A stretch of DNA of 64,000 bases from Ectopseudomonas khazarica (GTDB lineage: Bacteria > Pseudomonadota > Gammaproteobacteria > Pseudomonadales > Pseudomonadaceae): assembly GCF_004521985.1 (NCBI RefSeq), contig NZ_SBHZ01000002.1, positions 248,001-312,000 of the forward strand, read 5' to 3'. A model generated the notes under the pieces. The model was not told where the DNA came from, searched no databases, and worked only from the letters and a program-made list of their open reading frames with translations. The translations under genes were made by a program, and so were the position numbers. This document shows, piece after piece, positions 31,112-39,646 of this stretch (positions are counted from its first letter, which is position 1; each line of letters starts with the position of its first letter).

Positions 31112-32344
31112 ATGCTGCGTTATCGCACCGACTACAGCGCCACCCTGCTGGCCAGCCCGCCCGACGTCATCGAGATCGCGGGCTGGCGCCTGCACTACCA
31201 GGCCTATTCGACCCGCCAGCGCGACACGCGAGCGCCGGTGCTCCTGCTGGGTGGCGCCTTCCAGAGCTTTCGCTCCTTCGCCGCGGAGGTGGACGAGCTG
31301 CTCGGCGAACATCCCGTGATACTGCTCGACCTGCCCAGCCAGGGCGGCAACCTGCAGCTGGCCCCCGAGCTGGAGCTGGAACAGCTGGCCGACCTGATCG
31401 CCGCTTTCGCCGAACAGCTGCAACTGCCGGCCTTGATGCCCGTTGGCCTGTCCTATGGCTCGGCGCTGGCCGCGCTGTTCGCCGCCCGCCACCCTCGGCG
31501 TTGCGCCCGCCTGTTGCTGGCCGGCATCACCGCTTTCGGCCGTCCGGGTGCACGGCGGATGCTGGAGGAAGGCCTGGCCCTGCTCGAAGAGGGTCGCCTG
31601 GGCGAATTCGCCCAGGGCGCCCTGACCGGTCTGCTCAATCCTCTGCACCTGCAGGAAACCGGTGTTTCACCGGTCTTTCGCAAGGCGCTGCTGCGGCAGA
31701 TCCAGCGCCTCTCGCCTCTGGAGGTCGAGCGTTATCGGCAGAACAGCCTGCGCCTGCTGGCCTTCAGCGGCTTCGACAGCCATCCGCAATGCCCGACACT
31801 GGTGCTTGCCGGCGAGCATGACCATTTCACCCAGCCCTGGGAGCACGCCCACTTCGCTGCGGCCTGCGGCATGGCCGAGTGCGCCGTGATTCACCAGGCC
31901 GACCACCTGGCCCAGTTCGAACGGCGTGAAGCCTGCGCCGCCCTGTATCGCCCCTTCCTCTGCGAACGCCCGCTGCCGGCACGCAGCCCCGGCAGCACGC
32001 GCCTGCACGCGGGCCAGCTGCTGAACCTGGAGAAGCGCTGCGAGCCGCGCCGCACGCCACGCCAGCAGCACGCGGAGCTGCAGCATGCCGATGGCCCGCG
32101 CTGGGCGATCGAGCTGAGCGAACTGGGCTTCTTCGGCGGCCGCCTGCAGGGCGACCTGCCCGTCGACCTGCCGCAGCGGGGCTGGCGACTGAGCCACGGC
32201 GACCTGCCTGAACAGCACCTGATACCGCTGCGCCACGACGAGCAGGGCCTGGCTTTCGTGTTCGCGCATAGCGATGCCGCGGCCAGCCAGGCGCTGGCCG
32301 AACGCTTCCACCCCGCACCACAGCCTGCTGCCGCCTGCGCCTGA
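31112..32344 (+). CDS. Alpha/beta hydrolase with C-terminal PilZ-like domain
   Basis: 410 residues. Residues about 25-290 are an alpha/beta-hydrolase fold: GGAFQSF oxyanion region, nucleophile elbow GLSYGS with Ser114, acid in LVLAGEHDHF, and His in QADHLAQFE. The last 110 residues look like a PilZ domain, with an RxxxR motif (R313-RTP-R317) and, 17 residues later, ELSELGFFGG, a near match to the [DN]xSxxG motif that binds cyclic di-GMP. Such a fusion would let c-di-GMP control hydrolase activity, but this is inference. GGAG precedes ATG 31112. An upstream in-frame start at 31022 is possible but adds a low-quality segment. Substrate is unknown. Confidence 0.8.
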   Translation: MLRYRTDYSATLLASPPDVIEIAGWRLHYQAYSTRQRDTRAPVLLLGGAFQSFRSFAAEVDELLGEHPVILLDLPSQGGNLQLAPELELEQLADLIAAFAEQLQLPALMPVGLSYGSALAALFAARHPRRCARLLLAGITAFGRPGARRMLEEGLALLEEGRLGEFAQGALTGLLNPLHLQETGVSPVFRKALLRQIQRLSPLEVERYRQNSLRLLAFSGFDSHPQCPTLVLAGEHDHFTQPWEHAHFAAACGMAECAVIHQADHLAQFERREACAALYRPFLCERPLPARSPGSTRLHAGQLLNLEKRCEPRRTPRQQHAELQHADGPRWAIELSELGFFGGRLQGDLPVDLPQRGWRLSHGDLPEQHLIPLRHDEQGLAFVFAHSDAAASQALAERFHPAPQPAAACA

Positions 32345-32362
32345 CTCGCGCAGGCGCCCTCC

Positions 32363-33217
32363 CTACACCTGTGCCTGAATCACCCGCACCAGCCCTGGCA
32401 AGCGTGCCGCCGGCAGGCCGAGGCTGCCGGCATCGGCACTGGGATCGAGCACCTGTACCCGGGCGAAGCCGCAGCGCTGGAAGCCCGTGACGATCTCGGC
32501 GTGATCGCGGTAATGCAGCGGGTAGCTGCCCCGGGTGAGCCGGCCGATCAGCTCGACGCCCCAGCGCAACTGGCGATAGCGCGGATGCTCACGCAGGTCC
32601 GGGTAGAGCTCGGTGAGATAGGTGGCCTCGGGGAAATCGCTCAGCCCTGTCGCCAGGCGGCTCCAGAAGCCTTCGATCAGCTCCAGCGGGAAGTAGTTGA
32701 CCAGACCCTCGGTGATCACCACCACCGGCTGACTGCGATCGAGACTGGCTAGCAGCGCCGCCAGGGACTGACTGCCGCGCTCGGCCAGGATGTCCACCGC
32801 ACGCACCTGATGCCGGCCATCCAGCCAGCCCTCACCGTGCAGCAACAGGCGCTTGCGCGCCGCCATCGCCGGCAGGTCCGCCTCGAGGTACTGCAACTCT
32901 GGGTAACGCGAGCAGAAGCGCCGGCCACGCGGTGAAAGTCCGCAGGCGATCTCCACCACCTGACGCACGCCCCGCCGCTCTATCGCCTCGGTCAGCTGTG
33001 CATCGATCTGCAGATGGCGCTGCAACAGAAAGGCCTCGATATCCAGCCCGAAGCCGGCTCGCGCGCCCCAGGTCACCGGCCACAGCAGCTTGTGCACGAA
33101 ACGCCCGAATGGCGTGACGAAGGCCGGATCGGCCAGGCGATGGCGATACCAGACGTATCCGGTGTAATGCGCCGAGGGACTGATATGGGCGCTGCTGGCG
33201 CGGACACGTTCAGGCAT
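32363..33217 (-). CDS. Class I SAM methyltransferase, PPM/LCMT family
   Basis: 284 residues. The motif QVVEIACGLSPRGRRF (SAM-binding loop, with Gly), YLEADLPAMAARKR and VVITEGLVNYFPLELI match the leucine-carboxymethyltransferase/PPM-type family found in many bacteria. The substrate is usually unknown, and several members act on polyketide or fatty-acid-like carboxylates. Start MPERVRASSAH was chosen because upstream in-frame codons are not conserved-looking. It is convergent to the PilZ-like hydrolase and divergent from the DNA glycosylase gene. Confidence 0.82.
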   Translation of the reverse strand: MPERVRASSAHISPSAHYTGYVWYRHRLADPAFVTPFGRFVHKLLWPVTWGARAGFGLDIEAFLLQRHLQIDAQLTEAIERRGVRQVVEIACGLSPRGRRFCSRYPELQYLEADLPAMAARKRLLLHGEGWLDGRHQVRAVDILAERGSQSLAALLASLDRSQPVVVITEGLVNYFPLELIEGFWSRLATGLSDFPEATYLTELYPDLREHPRYRQLRWGVELIGRLTRGSYPLHYRDHAEIVTGFQRCGFARVQVLDPSADAGSLGLPAARLPGLVRVIQAQV

Positions 33218-33283
33218 TTTTAAGGCTCTTGTTGTTATGCTCGCGGCCCCAGAGTAGAACGCCACGAGTCCCTGCGACAGATC

Positions 33284-34000
33284 ATGCCCGCCGAACCCAC
33301 CCTAAGTTTGCCCTGGCCTGGCGCCCGGCCACTGCCCGCTGCCTTCTTCGACCGCGACGCCCAGTTGCTGGCTCGCGAACTGCTCGGCAAGGTGATCCGT
33401 CACCGCGTCGGCGAGCAGTGGCTGAGTGCGCGCATCATCGAGACCGAGGCCTACTACCTGGTCGACAAGGGCAGCCACGCCTCGCTCGGCTACACCGAGA
33501 AGCGCAAGGCGCTGTTCGAAGGCGGCGGGCACATCTACATGTACTACGCCCGTGGCGGCGACTCGCTGAACTTCAGCGCCTGCGGCCCTGGCAATGCCGT
33601 GCTGATCAAGTCCGCACACCCCTGGTTCGACGCCATCAGCGACGCACAGACGCTCGCCACTATGCAGCGCAACAACCCCGACCGCCTCGGCCAGCCACGC
33701 CCGCCCGAACGCCTCTGCGCCGGACAGACCCTGCTGTGCAAGACGCTCGGCCTCAAGGTGCCGGAGTGGGATGCGCAGCGTTTCGATCCCCTGCGGCTGT
33801 TCGTCGAGGATGTCGGCGAACGTCCGCAGGCGATCATCCAGTGCGCACGCCTGGGCATCCCCCTGGGGCGTGACGAGCACCTGCCCTACCGCTTCGTCGA
33901 TGCCGCCTTTGCCCGCCACTGCACACGCAACCCGTTGCGCCGGGGCCAGGTCGAAGGCCGCGACTATCGACTGCTGAACGCCGAGGAAGGGCAGCGATGA
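33284..34000 (+). CDS. mpg: 3-methyladenine DNA glycosylase (AAG/MPG family)
   Basis: 238-residue base-excision enzyme that removes alkylated purines. The catalytic block ARIIETEAYYLVDKGSHAS contains the active-site Glu and DNA-binding Tyr residues of the AAG fold. YMYYARGGDSLNFSACGPG and CAGQTLLCKTLGL are also family motifs. The length fits bacterial MPG proteins. Its stop overlaps the next gene by four bases (ATGA), so they share a message although their functions look unrelated. Confidence 0.92.
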   Translation: MPAEPTLSLPWPGARPLPAAFFDRDAQLLARELLGKVIRHRVGEQWLSARIIETEAYYLVDKGSHASLGYTEKRKALFEGGGHIYMYYARGGDSLNFSACGPGNAVLIKSAHPWFDAISDAQTLATMQRNNPDRLGQPRPPERLCAGQTLLCKTLGLKVPEWDAQRFDPLRLFVEDVGERPQAIIQCARLGIPLGRDEHLPYRFVDAAFARHCTRNPLRRGQVEGRDYRLLNAEEGQR

Positions 34001-35313
34001 GCGCCTGGCTGGACAACCTGACCACCTGGCTGGGCGGCCACCCGCAGTGGCTGGGGCTGGCGATCTTCCTCATTGCCCTGCTCGAGTGCCTGGCCCTGGT
34101 CGGCATCCTCCTGCCCGGCGTGGTCCTGCTGTTCAGCGTCGCCCTGCTCGCGGGCAGCGGCGTCCTCGGCCTGTGGCAGACGCTGGCGCTGGCCTATGCC
34201 GGCGCAGTGTGCGGCGACCTGCTGTCGTACACGCTGGGCCGGCACTTCAAGCACAACATCGGGCGCCTGCCGGTCCTGCGCCGCCACCCGCAATGGGTCC
34301 TCCACGCGGAGCTGTACTTCCAGCGCTATGGCGTGGCCAGCCTGCTGGTCGGTCGCTTCATCGGCCCGCTGCGGCCGATGTTGCCGATGGTGGCCGGCAT
34401 GCTCGACATGCCGCTGCTGCGCTTCGTGCTGGTCAGCCTCGTCGCCGCCGCTGGCTGGGCCGTGGCCTACCTGCTGCCGGGCTGGGCGACCGGCGCCGCG
34501 CTGCGCCTGCCGATGGCCGAGGGTTTCTGGAGCGAAGCCGCGTTGCTGCTGGCCGGCATCGGCGTGGTCCTGCTGGCGACGATTCAAGCCAGCCTGGCGG
34601 AGAAACCACGCGCCAGCCTGCTGGGCGGCGGCCTCAGTCTGCTGTTGCTGCTGGCCATGGTCATCGGCTGGCCGCATCTGGATGCCCTGGACCAGGGCCT
34701 GATGAGCCTGGTCCAGGACCAGCGCCAGGCGCACCTGGACAAGTGGATCGGCACCCTGACACGGCTGGGGGACTTCCATACCCAGCTGGCGGCCGCCATT
34801 GTGTTGTGCGCCCTGCTGTTGCTGGCGCGGCGCTGGCGTCACCTGCTGTTCGCCGGCTCCACCCTGCTGCTGACGGCGCTGAGCAACGCGGCGCTCAAGC
34901 ATGGTTTCGCCCGGGCCCGCCCCGACGTGCTGAGCGAACCCCTGACCAGTTTCAGCTTCCCCAGCGGCCACAGCTCGGCGGCCTTCGCCTTCTTCCTGGT
35001 GCTCGGCGTGCTGGCCGGGCGCAGCCAATCGGCGCGCCTGCGGCTCGCCTGGCTGGTGGTGGCCAGTCTGCCGGCCGTGGCGATCGCCTTGTCACGGGTC
35101 TACCTGGGTGTGCATTGGCCCAGCGACATCATCGCCGGCGCCCTGCTGGCCTCGACCGTCTGCGGCCTCAGCCTGGCCCTGTGCCAGCGCCAGCAGCCGC
35201 TGCCGGCACTCCCGGCGCGTCTGTGGTGGATCGTGCTGCCAGCCTGCCTGGCGGTACTCGGTGGCATGGCCACCTGGCAACTGTCGACGGCGTTGCTGCG
35301 CTACGCCTACTGA
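33997..35313 (+). CDS. DedA–PAP2 fusion membrane protein
   Basis: 438 residues with about ten transmembrane helices. The first half (about 1-200) is a DedA/SNARE-associated domain: ECLALVGILLPG, GDLLSYTLGRH, and GRFIGPLRPMLPMVAGM. The second half is a PAP2 lipid phosphatase: KHGFARARPD, FPSGHSSAAFAF and SRVYLGVHWPSD carry the three phosphatase motifs with both catalytic histidines. DedA proteins recycle undecaprenyl phosphate across the membrane, and PAP2 enzymes dephosphorylate undecaprenyl pyrophosphate, so the fusion could couple dephosphorylation and flipping. That coupling is inferred. It overlaps mpg by four bases. Confidence 0.9.
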   Translation: MSAWLDNLTTWLGGHPQWLGLAIFLIALLECLALVGILLPGVVLLFSVALLAGSGVLGLWQTLALAYAGAVCGDLLSYTLGRHFKHNIGRLPVLRRHPQWVLHAELYFQRYGVASLLVGRFIGPLRPMLPMVAGMLDMPLLRFVLVSLVAAAGWAVAYLLPGWATGAALRLPMAEGFWSEAALLLAGIGVVLLATIQASLAEKPRASLLGGGLSLLLLLAMVIGWPHLDALDQGLMSLVQDQRQAHLDKWIGTLTRLGDFHTQLAAAIVLCALLLLARRWRHLLFAGSTLLLTALSNAALKHGFARARPDVLSEPLTSFSFPSGHSSAAFAFFLVLGVLAGRSQSARLRLAWLVVASLPAVAIALSRVYLGVHWPSDIIAGALLASTVCGLSLALCQRQQPLPALPARLWWIVLPACLAVLGGMATWQLSTALLRYAY

Positions 35314-35316
35314 GGT

Positions 35317-35901
35317 TCAGGCATCGCCCTGAAGCAGCTCCAGCATGGCGTGCAGCTGCTCCAGGCGCAGGCCGGGATCGTCCAGTTGCAGCAGCTGCAG
35401 CTTCTGCCCCGGCTCCAGCGGCAGCAGGTAGGCCAGCTGGTTGGCCAGTTGCTGCTGGCCGCTGACCACGCCGGCCATCTCCAGCCCGGCGACCAGCGGA
35501 TGCTCGGCCAGTGCCGCATGCAGGGCGGCGAGGTCGGCATGCTCGCCGTGCAGCGGACTGTCCGGCTGCTCCTCCAGCCAGTGCACCTCGGCGACGGTCA
35601 GCTGATCGGGCAGGACCTGCGCCCGCTCGACACGAAAGCGCCGCCCGCCCTCGACCCGAATCCCCAGCAGGCCGTTGGTGCGCTGCTGAAAGTCGCGCAC
35701 CAGCGCCTCGCAGCCGATGGCGGCGAAACGGCTGGCGGCCTCGCCCACCTCCTCGCCCTCGACGATGCAGACCACGCCAAACCCGCTGCCCTGCTTCATG
35801 CAGCGGCTGATCATGTCCAGGTAGCGCGCCTCGAATACCTGCAGGTCGAGTACGCAGCCCGGAAACAGCACGGTGTTGAGCGGAAACAGCGGGAGATTCA
35901 T
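35317..35901 (-). CDS. Lon N-terminal-domain (LON substrate-binding) protein
   Basis: 194-residue stand-alone Lon-N domain protein without the ATPase or protease parts. MNLPLFPLNTVLFPGCVLDLQVFEARYLDM is the conserved start (spanning two motifs), and GFGVVCIVEGEEVGEAA follows. The C-terminal half is helical (LANQLAYLLPLEPGQKLQLLQL). Such proteins may be substrate adaptors or unrelated binding proteins. The start was placed at the classical NLPLFPLN motif. It converges on the DedA-PAP2 gene, whose stop lies 3 bases away. Confidence 0.88.
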   Translation of the reverse strand: MNLPLFPLNTVLFPGCVLDLQVFEARYLDMISRCMKQGSGFGVVCIVEGEEVGEAASRFAAIGCEALVRDFQQRTNGLLGIRVEGGRRFRVERAQVLPDQLTVAEVHWLEEQPDSPLHGEHADLAALHAALAEHPLVAGLEMAGVVSGQQQLANQLAYLLPLEPGQKLQLLQLDDPGLRLEQLHAMLELLQGDA

Positions 35902-35962
35902 GGTTTCACAGCCTGTTTTCGACGCCGCGCAGGCGACGTGTGGTCGGTCGTGGGGCAGGCTC

Positions 35963-36679
35963 TCACAGGAACAGGGCAATCGCCAGCGGTAACAGCACCG
36001 CCGTGATCACCCCCATCAGGCTCATGGCCAGGGCCGCGAAAGCACCGCTCTCATCGCTGTCCTGCAGCGCCCGCGCCGTCCCCACCGCATGTGCGGTGAT
36101 GCCCAGCGCCATGCCCTGCGCCGCAGGATGGTGGACCCGGCACAGGCGCAGGATCGACGGCCCGACGATGGCGCCGATGACCCCGGTGATCATCACGAAC
36201 ACCGCTGCCAGCGCCGCGATACCGCCGATCTGATCAGCCACCAGCATGGCGATCGGCGAGGTCACCGACTTCGGCGCCATGCTCATCAGCATCAGGTGCT
36301 CGGCACCGAACAGCCAGGCCAGCCCCGCACCGAGCACGGTGGCGACGGTTCCGGCGAGCAGCAGGGTCAGGACGATCGGCCAGAACAGCTGGCGAATCCG
36401 CCGCAGGTTGAGATACAGCGGCACCGCCAGAGCCACGGTGGCCGGGCCGAGCAGCAGGGTCAGCGCGGCCACGCTGTTCCTGTACTCGGCGAAGCTCAGG
36501 CCGCAGAGCAGGAGAATGCCGATCACCGTGAGCATGGACACCAGCACCGGCTGCAGGAACACCCAGCGGGTACGTTCGTAGGCCGCCATCGCCAGCTGGT
36601 AGGCGCCCAGGGTGATGCCGATGCCGAACAGCGGGTGATGCGTCAGCGCCTGCCAGGCGCCCTGCCAGTCCGGACTCAT
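35963..36679 (-). CDS. lrgB: LrgB-family antiholin-like membrane protein
   Basis: 238 residues with about six to seven membrane helices. The conserved LrgB block AMAPKSVTSPIAM appears as SMAPKSVTSPIAMLVADQIGG, and GITAHAVGTARALQ is also present. LrgA/LrgB pairs influence murein hydrolase activity and, in some bacteria, metabolite (pyruvate or 3-HP) transport. It overlaps lrgA by four bases. Confidence 0.92.
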   Translation of the reverse strand: MSPDWQGAWQALTHHPLFGIGITLGAYQLAMAAYERTRWVFLQPVLVSMLTVIGILLLCGLSFAEYRNSVAALTLLLGPATVALAVPLYLNLRRIRQLFWPIVLTLLLAGTVATVLGAGLAWLFGAEHLMLMSMAPKSVTSPIAMLVADQIGGIAALAAVFVMITGVIGAIVGPSILRLCRVHHPAAQGMALGITAHAVGTARALQDSDESGAFAALAMSLMGVITAVLLPLAIALFL

Positions 36680-37035
36680 GCGTCCTCCCGGCGCTGCTGG
36701 CGCTCGATGAGTTTCTGCATCAGCCAGCCGGCAAACGCCACCGACAGCAGCAACGACAACAGCAGCGCGCCGACCACCGCCCAGAAATCCGCAGCGATAT
36801 CGCTGGCGTAAGCCATCACGCCAACGGCCGGCGGCACCAGGATCAGCGGCAGGTACTTCAGCAGGCTGCTGGAGGCGACGCTGAGCGGCTCACCCACTTC
36901 GCCACGCAGCAGGAGAAAGACGAACAGCAACAGCATGCCGATGATCGGGCCGGGCAGCATCGGCAGCAGCAGAACGTTGAGGGCGGTGCCGAGCAGTTGA
37001 CAGAGCACCAGCCAGGAGAGGCCGCGAAGCAGCAT
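36676..37035 (-). CDS. lrgA: LrgA/CidA-family holin-like protein
   Basis: 119 residues with four hydrophobic segments. MLPGPIIGMLLLFVFLLLRGE carries the typical PGPIIGM motif of LrgA/CidA, and LKYLPLILVPPAVGVM follows. I chose MLLRGLSWLVL as the start by analogy with family members. MVIARLLETST 33 bases upstream is also possible. It is the first gene of the lrgA-lrgB pair. The 255-bp region upstream shows no gene. Confidence 0.88.
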   Translation of the reverse strand: MLLRGLSWLVLCQLLGTALNVLLLPMLPGPIIGMLLLFVFLLLRGEVGEPLSVASSSLLKYLPLILVPPAVGVMAYASDIAADFWAVVGALLLSLLLSVAFAGWLMQKLIERQQRREDA

Positions 37036-37290
37036 GGTTGAGGTCTCCAGAAGACGAGCGATGACCATCACCCCCGACTGAACGAGGGGATTCCGGGCAT
37101 CCTTTGAGGCATGTCGGCCATTATAGGCGTGATACGCCGTCACTGGCCTCCGTATTGCTTCGTCAGGCAGGCCTATGCCGCGTCATTCAGTGCGCCAAGG
37201 CAGGCTTGACCGACTGCAGCCCTCATGATGATCTAGGCCGCAACGGATTCACGCACACAAGAAAAACACCCGCGTCCTCAAGGAGGAACT

Positions 37291-37746
37291 ATGCCGTTCG
37301 TACCCGTAGCAGAGCTCAAGGACCAGGTTGGCAAGGAACTCGGCAAATCCGAGTGGCTGACCATCGATCAAGAGCGCATCAACCAGTTCGCCGAGTGCAC
37401 CGGCGATCACCAGTTCATCCACGTTGATCCGGAAAAGGCCAAGCTGACGCCCTTCGGCACCACCATCGCCCACGGCTTCCTCTCGTTGTCGCTGGTACCG
37501 ATGCTGATGGAAAAGATCATGATCATGCCGCAAGGCCTGAAGATGGCGGTGAACTACGGCCTCGACAGCGTACGCTTCATCCAGCCGGTCAAGGTCGACT
37601 CCAGGGTGCGCCTGGTGGTGACGCTGACCGACGCCAACGAGAAGAACCCCGGCCAGTGGCTGCTCAAGGCACGCGCCGTACTGGAGATCGAAGGCCAGGA
37701 GAAACCTGCCTACATCGCCGAACCGCTGACCCTCTGCTTCGTCTGA
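37291..37746 (+). CDS. MaoC-family (R)-hydratase-like protein
   Basis: 151-residue hot-dog-fold protein. The motif CTGDHQFIHVDPEKA with catalytic Asp and His, then GTTIAHGFLSLSLVP, defines MaoC/(R)-specific enoyl-CoA hydratases such as PhaJ. These convert trans-2-enoyl-CoA to (R)-3-hydroxyacyl-CoA for PHA or fatty-acid metabolism. A strong AAGGAGGAA ribosome site lies just before ATG 37291. The substrate length is not determinable. A stable hairpin follows the stop codon. Confidence 0.88.
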   Translation: MPFVPVAELKDQVGKELGKSEWLTIDQERINQFAECTGDHQFIHVDPEKAKLTPFGTTIAHGFLSLSLVPMLMEKIMIMPQGLKMAVNYGLDSVRFIQPVKVDSRVRLVVTLTDANEKNPGQWLLKARAVLEIEGQEKPAYIAEPLTLCFV

Positions 37747-37769
37747 GCCCCCCGGGCATACCGAGTCGT

Positions 37770-37802
37770 TGTCGCTTCCGGCGTTCGCCGCCGGAAGCGG
37801 CA
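37770..37802 (+). terminator. strong hairpin after the MaoC gene
   Basis: CGCTTCCGGCG (37773-37783) and CGCCGGAAGCG (37789-37799) form a perfect 11-bp stem with a TTCGC loop; flanking TGT/GCA pairs extend it. No T tract follows. It separates the MaoC gene from the MORN-repeat gene and probably acts as a terminator or mRNA end protector. Confidence 0.55.
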
Positions 37803-37891
37803 ACCTTGCGACGGCAAAGCGTGCAGTGCAGCAGCGCAAGCATCCGGGCTTGCGGCATACTGCTCGCAACGTACCGACTTGGATGTCCGCG

Positions 37892-39616
37892 ATGAATCCC
37901 CCTGCCCTGCGCCTGCTCCCTCTCTGTCTGGCCCTGCTCCTCGCCGGTTGCGACGAAGCGCGTCCGCTGCTGCCCGCCAACGCCACCCTGCCGGATGGCG
38001 GCCAGTACCGTGGTGAAATCGTCGATGGCCTGCTGCAGGGCCCCGGGCGCCTGGACTACCGCAACGGCAGCTGGTTCGTCGGCCAGTTCCAGGACGGCAT
38101 GCTCGAAGGCGACGGCGAATGGCAGGGACCGGGTGGCGAGCACTACCAGGGCGAGTTCCACCAGGGCATGTTCCATGGCCAGGGCACCCTCACCTACAGC
38201 GACGGCAGTCGCTATCAGGGCCAGTTCGAGCGCAACCGCTTCAGCGGCGAAGGCGTGTTCGAACAGCACGGGCAGCGCTACCAGGGCGAGTTCCGCAACG
38301 ACCAGTTCCATGGCCTGGGCAAACTGGAGATGGCCGACGGCAGCAGCTTCCAGGGGCAATTCGTCGACGGCCAGCCCGAGGGTCAGGGCGTGCGCGACGA
38401 TGCCTATGGCGACCAGTACAGCGGCGTGTTCAGCCAGGGGCAGCTCAATGGCCAGGGCAGCTATCGCAGCGCCGACGGCGACACCTACAGCGGTGGCTTC
38501 CACAACGGCGACTTCAACGGCAAGGGCCGCTACCAGAGCGCCAGCGGCGCAGTCTGGGCCGGCGAGTTCATCGACGGCGTGATGCAGGGCCCCGGCGAAT
38601 ACAACGATGGCGACGGCACCCGCTACCTCGGCGACTTCGAGGACTGGCAATACGCCGGTGAAGGCCTGCTCACCCTGGCCGACGGCAGTGTCTACCAGGG
38701 GCGCTTCGCCGCCGGGGAATACAATGGCAAGGGCACCCTGACCCAGGCCGATGGCAGCCGCCTGGTCGGCACCTGGCAGCGCGGCCGGCTGATCCGCGAC
38801 GAACAGGGCAAGGCGCTGCCGGACAGCCTCGAACTGGGCCTGCTGCTGCAGGGACGTCTGCTCGACGAGACCATCGCCGCCATCCCGGCATCCACGCCGG
38901 CGCGCGAGCTGTACGCCCTGAGCCTGGCCGGTGACGGCAAGCAGAGCGTGTTCATGCGCGAGGCCGACTACGTCAGCAGCCTGATGCGCGAACGCTTCGG
39001 CGCCTTCTCCAGCACCACCCTGGTCAACCACCGCGACCACCTCGCCGACCGCCCACTGGCCACCCGCGAGAACCTGACCCGGGTGGTGCGGACGCTGGCC
39101 GAGCGCACTGGCGAGGAAGACCTGATCTTCATCTACCTGACCAGCCACGGCTCGCGCCGTCACGAACTCAGCCTCGACCAGCCACGCCTGCAACTGGCCG
39201 ACCTGCCGGCCAGCGAGCTCGCCGCGCTGCTGGCGCCGCTCAAGCAGCGCAACAAGGTGGTGGTGATCTCCGCCTGCTACTCCGGCGGCTTCATCCCGCC
39301 ACTGAAGGACGAGAAGACCCTGGTGATGACCGCGGCACGTGCCGACCGGGTGTCCTTCGGCTGCAGCGAAGAGAACGACTTCACCTATTTCGGCCGCGCC
39401 CTGTTCGCCGAGGCCCTGGGCGAGACCGACAATCTCGAACGAGCGTTTGAACTGGCCAAGGAAAGAGTTGCCGAACGTGAGCAGAGCGACGGTTTCGAAC
39501 CCTCCGAACCGCAGATCTGGGCGCCGCGTGGTGTACTCCAGCACTGGCGCAACCTGCGCCAGAGCCAGGCCGAACGCGCACTCAGTGCCGTGGCCAGCCC
39601 TGCAGCGAACGACTAA
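37892..39616 (+). CDS. MORN-repeat lipoprotein with caspase-like (C13-type) peptidase domain
   Basis: 574 residues. A lipoprotein signal peptide ends LLLAGC with Cys20, and Asp at +2 suggests inner-membrane retention by Lol rules. About twelve MORN-type units (YxGxF...G.G) run from about residue 35 to 300, for example YQGEFHQGMFHGQG. A cysteine-protease-like domain follows (about 320-560): IYLTSHGSRR with His419 and VVVISACYSGGFIPP with Cys462, the His-Cys dyad of the C13/caspase-hemoglobinase fold. I recall a similar conserved hypothetical protein in P. aeruginosa. Target and trigger are unknown. Confidence 0.85.
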   Translation: MNPPALRLLPLCLALLLAGCDEARPLLPANATLPDGGQYRGEIVDGLLQGPGRLDYRNGSWFVGQFQDGMLEGDGEWQGPGGEHYQGEFHQGMFHGQGTLTYSDGSRYQGQFERNRFSGEGVFEQHGQRYQGEFRNDQFHGLGKLEMADGSSFQGQFVDGQPEGQGVRDDAYGDQYSGVFSQGQLNGQGSYRSADGDTYSGGFHNGDFNGKGRYQSASGAVWAGEFIDGVMQGPGEYNDGDGTRYLGDFEDWQYAGEGLLTLADGSVYQGRFAAGEYNGKGTLTQADGSRLVGTWQRGRLIRDEQGKALPDSLELGLLLQGRLLDETIAAIPASTPARELYALSLAGDGKQSVFMREADYVSSLMRERFGAFSSTTLVNHRDHLADRPLATRENLTRVVRTLAERTGEEDLIFIYLTSHGSRRHELSLDQPRLQLADLPASELAALLAPLKQRNKVVVISACYSGGFIPPLKDEKTLVMTAARADRVSFGCSEENDFTYFGRALFAEALGETDNLERAFELAKERVAEREQSDGFEPSEPQIWAPRGVLQHWRNLRQSQAERALSAVASPAAND

Positions 39617-39646
39617 GCTCAGTTGTAACGAACAAGAGACAAGTGC

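Noticed and set aside
38000..38760. Possible tandem DNA repeats or CRISPR-like array
   Set aside because: The periodicity reflects MORN repeats at protein level (about 66-72 bases per unit) with diverged codons; there are no identical repeats and spacers.
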